Below are positions 60,801-64,000 of a DNA stretch of 64,000 nucleotides, in pieces (positions within the stretch are counted from its first letter, which is position 1; every line of letters begins with the position of its first letter). The stretch is taken from assembly GCF_008831285.2 (NCBI RefSeq), contig NC_045145.1, positions 22,752,802 to 22,816,801 on the forward strand, in the 5' to 3' direction. Source of the stretch: Nymphaea colorata. Lineage: Eukaryota; Streptophyta; Magnoliopsida; Nymphaeales; Nymphaeaceae. The notes beneath the pieces were generated by a model that saw only the letters and a program-made list of their open reading frames with translations, had not been told where the DNA came from and did no database searches. Made by a program: the position numbers and the translations under genes.

Positions 60801-63140
60801 TGTGCAGACAAATTTTGTGAAAATAAAGAAGCTTCGACAAGTGAAGGACCCTGCTCATTTTCAAAGTGCAGGAGAGTGGAAGGTCTTTCTTCTTTTTGCC
60901 TCCCCCTACAGGACTATCCCTATATAAACACATTATCCTTGTCATTGTAATGTTCATAGTTCTTATATAACTATTTTGTAAATAATTCTCATACTAACTG
61001 ACAATTGTACTCTCTTTCTCAAAAGTCATCCTTAAGATATTAAAACTGTAAGAAAACCCCTAGTAAATGGCTGCATTCAATATGGCCCTTCTTCATTCAG
61101 ATTAATGTGTCAATCCATTGGTACAACTCAAAAATCTAACAAAAATAGATGCTACATATTGTTAATGTGCTTTTCGAGGACACTAAATATTTTCTGTTTC
61201 ACAGCTATAGTTGTTTGGTTCACATATAAAAAATGCAATAAACTTTTATTATGTAAGAACAACAATCTCAAATATTGCAGATAGGTTGAGTGCTCTACCT
61301 CCATGTATGAGGTTCGACAACGTTCATAGGCACGCTCGAGGAAAGTTTGTACATACTCCACAAGTTCACCAGCATATTTTGGCATTGCTTGTGCCCAACA
61401 AAGGACCTGGAGAGATAAATTGATTCTCAGACACTAATTGAAATTCCATTATACAGAAATTTTCAATGATCAAATCCTACTGCGTGGGTGGGAAAATAAT
61501 ACGATATTCGAATAATTAGCTTACTAAAAATACCTCCTTTGCCAAGAAGTCAATAGCCAAAAGACCCTGAAGTACAAGCCGCCCCTTACTGACTATGGGG
61601 GTATAAGCAGATGTAGCATGTGTCCTTGGTCTAAAAGCAGCAGGACCTACATAAATTTACAAAACTATATGAGATTTTATACCGCCACTTTCATACATCC
61701 ACTACAAATATGTAGAGTTCCAAATGCCCGATGATCAAATATATTACTAACAATATGATGGAATCAGAAGTATTTTCAAGTTTTAACATTTAAAATTGCC
61801 GAACAAATTAGTTCCAAAAATGTGCTTTGATCAGTCACAAAATCTGCACATAACATTTTCGAAGCTAGTTATATACACCACCTCCATGTATGTAATTTCA
61901 TGCGCCATTTTAAGTATGACAAAAAAGCTCATAATTAATACAAAAAGAAACTTTTTGTAGGGATAAAAAAGAAAATCACAAAAAGAAGATTTAGAGATTC
62001 GATAAAGGTAAAATTTGTCAGTCCGTATATGCATATCGTTATGACCAATATACCTCTTCAAGCAGTAAAAAAACATTTTCATTTTTTTGTCCCGCTTATA
62101 GCGTTATCTCATTATCTCATAGATATTTTATTATCTCATATTTACGTATAATGTTACCTTGTAGATCCGTCCATTATCTCATACATATTTTATTATCTCA
62201 TAAACATTATCTCATACTTATGTTTAGCGTTATCTCATGCATCCTTCTGTTATCTCATTATCTCATAAATTTTTTGTTATCTCATAAACATGATCTCATA
62301 CTTATGTTTGATGTTATCTCACACATCTGCCCGTTCGTTATCTCATAATTTTTTTGTTATCTCATAAACATTATCTCATACTTATTTGTTATTTCATACC
62401 TATTTGTTATCTCATGCACATGTATATGCAATGTTTAGACATGAAAGCAAATGTACATGTTGGTAGTAGGGTCCACCCCCAGCATACGCTAGTTGTGTAC
62501 GCCCGATGGCACATGTAACTCGGTCTCTAACATTTTAAGGAAACTAGTTCTTGTGATGAAAATCTTACCAATATGTGAGCAGATACATCAAGAATAATGA
62601 ATACAAATACATAAGTATATTCTCTGTCTCTCTCTCTTTCTCTGGCGTGCATGTGCGCATGGATGTGTAGATAAATATGAAGGGAAAACCACTAGAAAAG
62701 GTATCAAGAAATTGCATGATAAAATTGTGATCTCAAGAAAGGCATACATTTTGAAGCAACTATATTTGGAAAAGCACTTTACTAGGAATTCGGCTTAATG
62801 GAGGCACAATGAAGAACATAGAGTTTACCACACATGTCCATGTGGCATTCAAATTGTGAAGCATCAAGAAGATGTACACTAGTGTACTCCTTAACTATGC
62901 ATTTGCATCCTCAAATGCAAAAAACTTGTCAAACACTAATAAGGTTCATCTTCATTTGGAATGGATCTTCAATTTTCAATGTTGCACTTAATAATGGGAG
63001 AAGTTATTGTACTTTTCATGCTTACACACGAATACTCACTTGATATGGCTTGCTGTACGCATTTCCTATAATCCACAAACATGGCTGGCAAGAAGTGATC
63101 CTTCAAGAAGTTCTCTACAAATGCTTGCAGGCCATCATTG
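52921..63140 (-). CDS. SEC8: Exocyst complex component SEC8 (EXOC4), C-terminal part; 5' exons beyond window
   Basis: SEC8 is a core subunit of the octameric exocyst, which tethers secretory vesicles to the plasma membrane in tip growth, cell-plate maturation and wall deposition. Twelve minus-strand exons are visible: 63140-63040, 61646-61534, 61406-61299, 59363-59166, 58018-57933, 57124-56929, 56830-56753, 54819-54718, 54615-54541, 53325-53230, 53147-53098 and 53008-52921. All junctions are GT-AG and phases agree throughout, giving about 429 residues ending at a TGA (52921-52923). Diagnostic stretches include NFLKDHFLPAMFVDYR, GRLVLQGLLAIDFLAKE, YVQTFLERAYERCRTSYME, SLSDSLEYLADSIERLGQ, NREYL-like GREYLEDQDAEEPDDF, KSINLFGVQQICRNSIALEQ and NLLKVNVPGREIP. 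Plant SEC8 is about 1050 aa, so roughly the last 40% is present. The most 5' exon seen begins mid-codon at 63140, and no further exon was recognised between there and the window edge. Confidence 0.93.
58486..58890 (+). repeat. A/T-homopolymer palindromic repeat in a SEC8 intron
   Basis: The left part is made of CG-punctuated A and T runs (GCGTTTTTTTG, CGTTAAAAACG) with a perfect stem CGTTAAAAAC/GTTTTTAACG at 58582-58591 and 58604-58613. It ends in the CCCGAAAAAAACCCC module (58835-58886) shared with RRP6-like intron 3. The whole looks like a transposon relic. No coding capacity. Confidence 0.6.
62100..62420. repeat. Degenerate ATCTCA minisatellite in a SEC8 intron
   Basis: About 320 bp contain roughly 16 copies of ATCTCA, usually as TTATCTCATA or GTTATCTCAT. 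They are arranged in higher-order blocks such as TTATCTCATAAACATTATCT and CATACTTATGTTTA, which recur about every 60-90 bp. It lies in the intron between SEC8 exons 63140-63040 and 61646-61534. Confidence 0.9.
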
Positions 63141-64000
63141 CTGTAACACTAGAATAAAATTCCTCAGGTACACGCTCAATAGGAAAATGTCTTCAAACAG
63201 GAAATGAAAATCCCAGGACTATTCACAGAGATTCATATTACAAATAAAAGAAATGTATAGCAGTAGAAATTTTGCACGTTTCACTAGCATTTTAACATGT
63301 GAGCAGCACATGTTCCTAATATGACAAGCTTGTCAATTAATCCATGAATTAAAATTTAGATAACCACTGAAAAGAAAACTGCTCTAAACTATATCAACAT
63401 AACTAAGACCTAGAAATACAAATGACATCCAGAAAGAAAAAGAGAAACCAAAACATGATGCACGCTCACTTGAACAGTTGTCAATTAGTTTCTAAGGCAG
63501 TAAGGTGTCAAGCCATGTCACATGAACATGGGTAAATAGCCAACATGCTTGTGCCAACACAGTTGGATGTGGGTGCAGATGTAGACTTTGATTCAACCCA
63601 GACATGGTCAACACCGTGTTGAGGACAGTCTCTATACCCACACTTTTTTGTCCAAACTTGGTCCTAGTCAAGTCTGATCAGATCCAGATTTGTCCATTTC
63701 TTTAGAGTTCAAAGAAATTAAAAGAGGGTTGCGGCCATCTTCTTCTTCCGTCTTCCTCTATTTACTCTTCCTTTGTCTCCCCCATAAGCACGAAAACATA
63801 TTCAGTGCTAGCAAAACATCAGATCTGGCTCTCTCTCTCTCCCCTCTCTCTCCCTCTCTGGGTCTTCATTAACGACCCTTCATCACTCCCTCTCAAAGGT
63901 TTCAGACATTCTGAAATTTGAATAACAATTTTTTCTTTTTAACCTTCTTGTTGCAACAATTTCTGTGTTTCAAAGTGCCTGCAATGCTAGTTTCTCAGTT
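63141..64000 (-). other. SEC8 intron sequence to window edge
   Basis: This is the upstream continuation of the SEC8 gene. I could not recognise a coding exon here. A (CT)-rich tract occurs at about 63829-63858. GGATGTGGGTGCAG-type words at 63560-63590 resemble words at 57520-57550 and are probably repeat-derived. Confidence 0.5.

Noticed and set aside
1-64000. CRISPR arrays, operons and prokaryotic origins
   Set aside because: The window is plant nuclear DNA with spliced genes; the only regular repeats are microsatellites, minisatellites and duplications.

Overview
This window looks like nuclear chromosomal DNA of a flowering plant. It is AT-rich, with long introns, GT-AG splice sites, dispersed transposon relics and many microsatellites. 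It carries single-copy plant housekeeping genes plus a DYW-type pentatricopeptide repeat (PPR) gene. I cannot name the species. Nothing prokaryotic, viral or organellar was recognised.

Layout: (1) 1-3369, minus strand: the 5' two-thirds or so of a PHD-finger protein gene that runs off the left edge. (2) 3370-6798: intergenic, with a PIF/Harbinger-like MITE, a (GA)33 microsatellite and a 36-bp fragment of U2 snRNA bracketed by a perfect 14-bp duplication. (3) 6799-15366, minus strand: complete nine-exon gene for TFIIF alpha (RAP74); the reconstructed frame is open for 551 codons. (4) 15367-19888: divergent intergenic region with repeat relics and a telo-box just before the next gene. (5) 19889-30939, plus strand: complete 15-exon gene for an RRP6-like nuclear exosome 3'-5' exoribonuclease (913 codons). 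(6) 31688-34261, plus strand: intact intronless PLS-DYW PPR gene (857 codons). (7) 34262-52920: about 18.7 kb without a recognisable conserved gene. It holds tandem duplications, an (AT)37 tract, a GC-rich repeat island, a TRIM-type miniature LTR retrotransposon with a tRNA-Met primer-binding site, an orphan TATA promoter with an apparently noncoding spliced leader, and a 2.3-kb near-perfect inverted duplication. (8) 52921-right edge, minus strand: the last 12 exons of the exocyst subunit gene SEC8; its 5' half lies beyond the window.

The five genes do not form a pathway or cluster; each acts in its own complex: chromatin reading, Pol II initiation, nuclear RNA decay, organelle RNA editing and exocytosis. 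The most unusual structures are the head-to-head inverted duplication (48713-51037), which could be transcribed into a kilobase-scale hairpin RNA, and the U2 snRNA fragment with its target-site duplication. All gene models were built by hand from splice consensus, reading phase and family knowledge; no alignment or transcript evidence was available.
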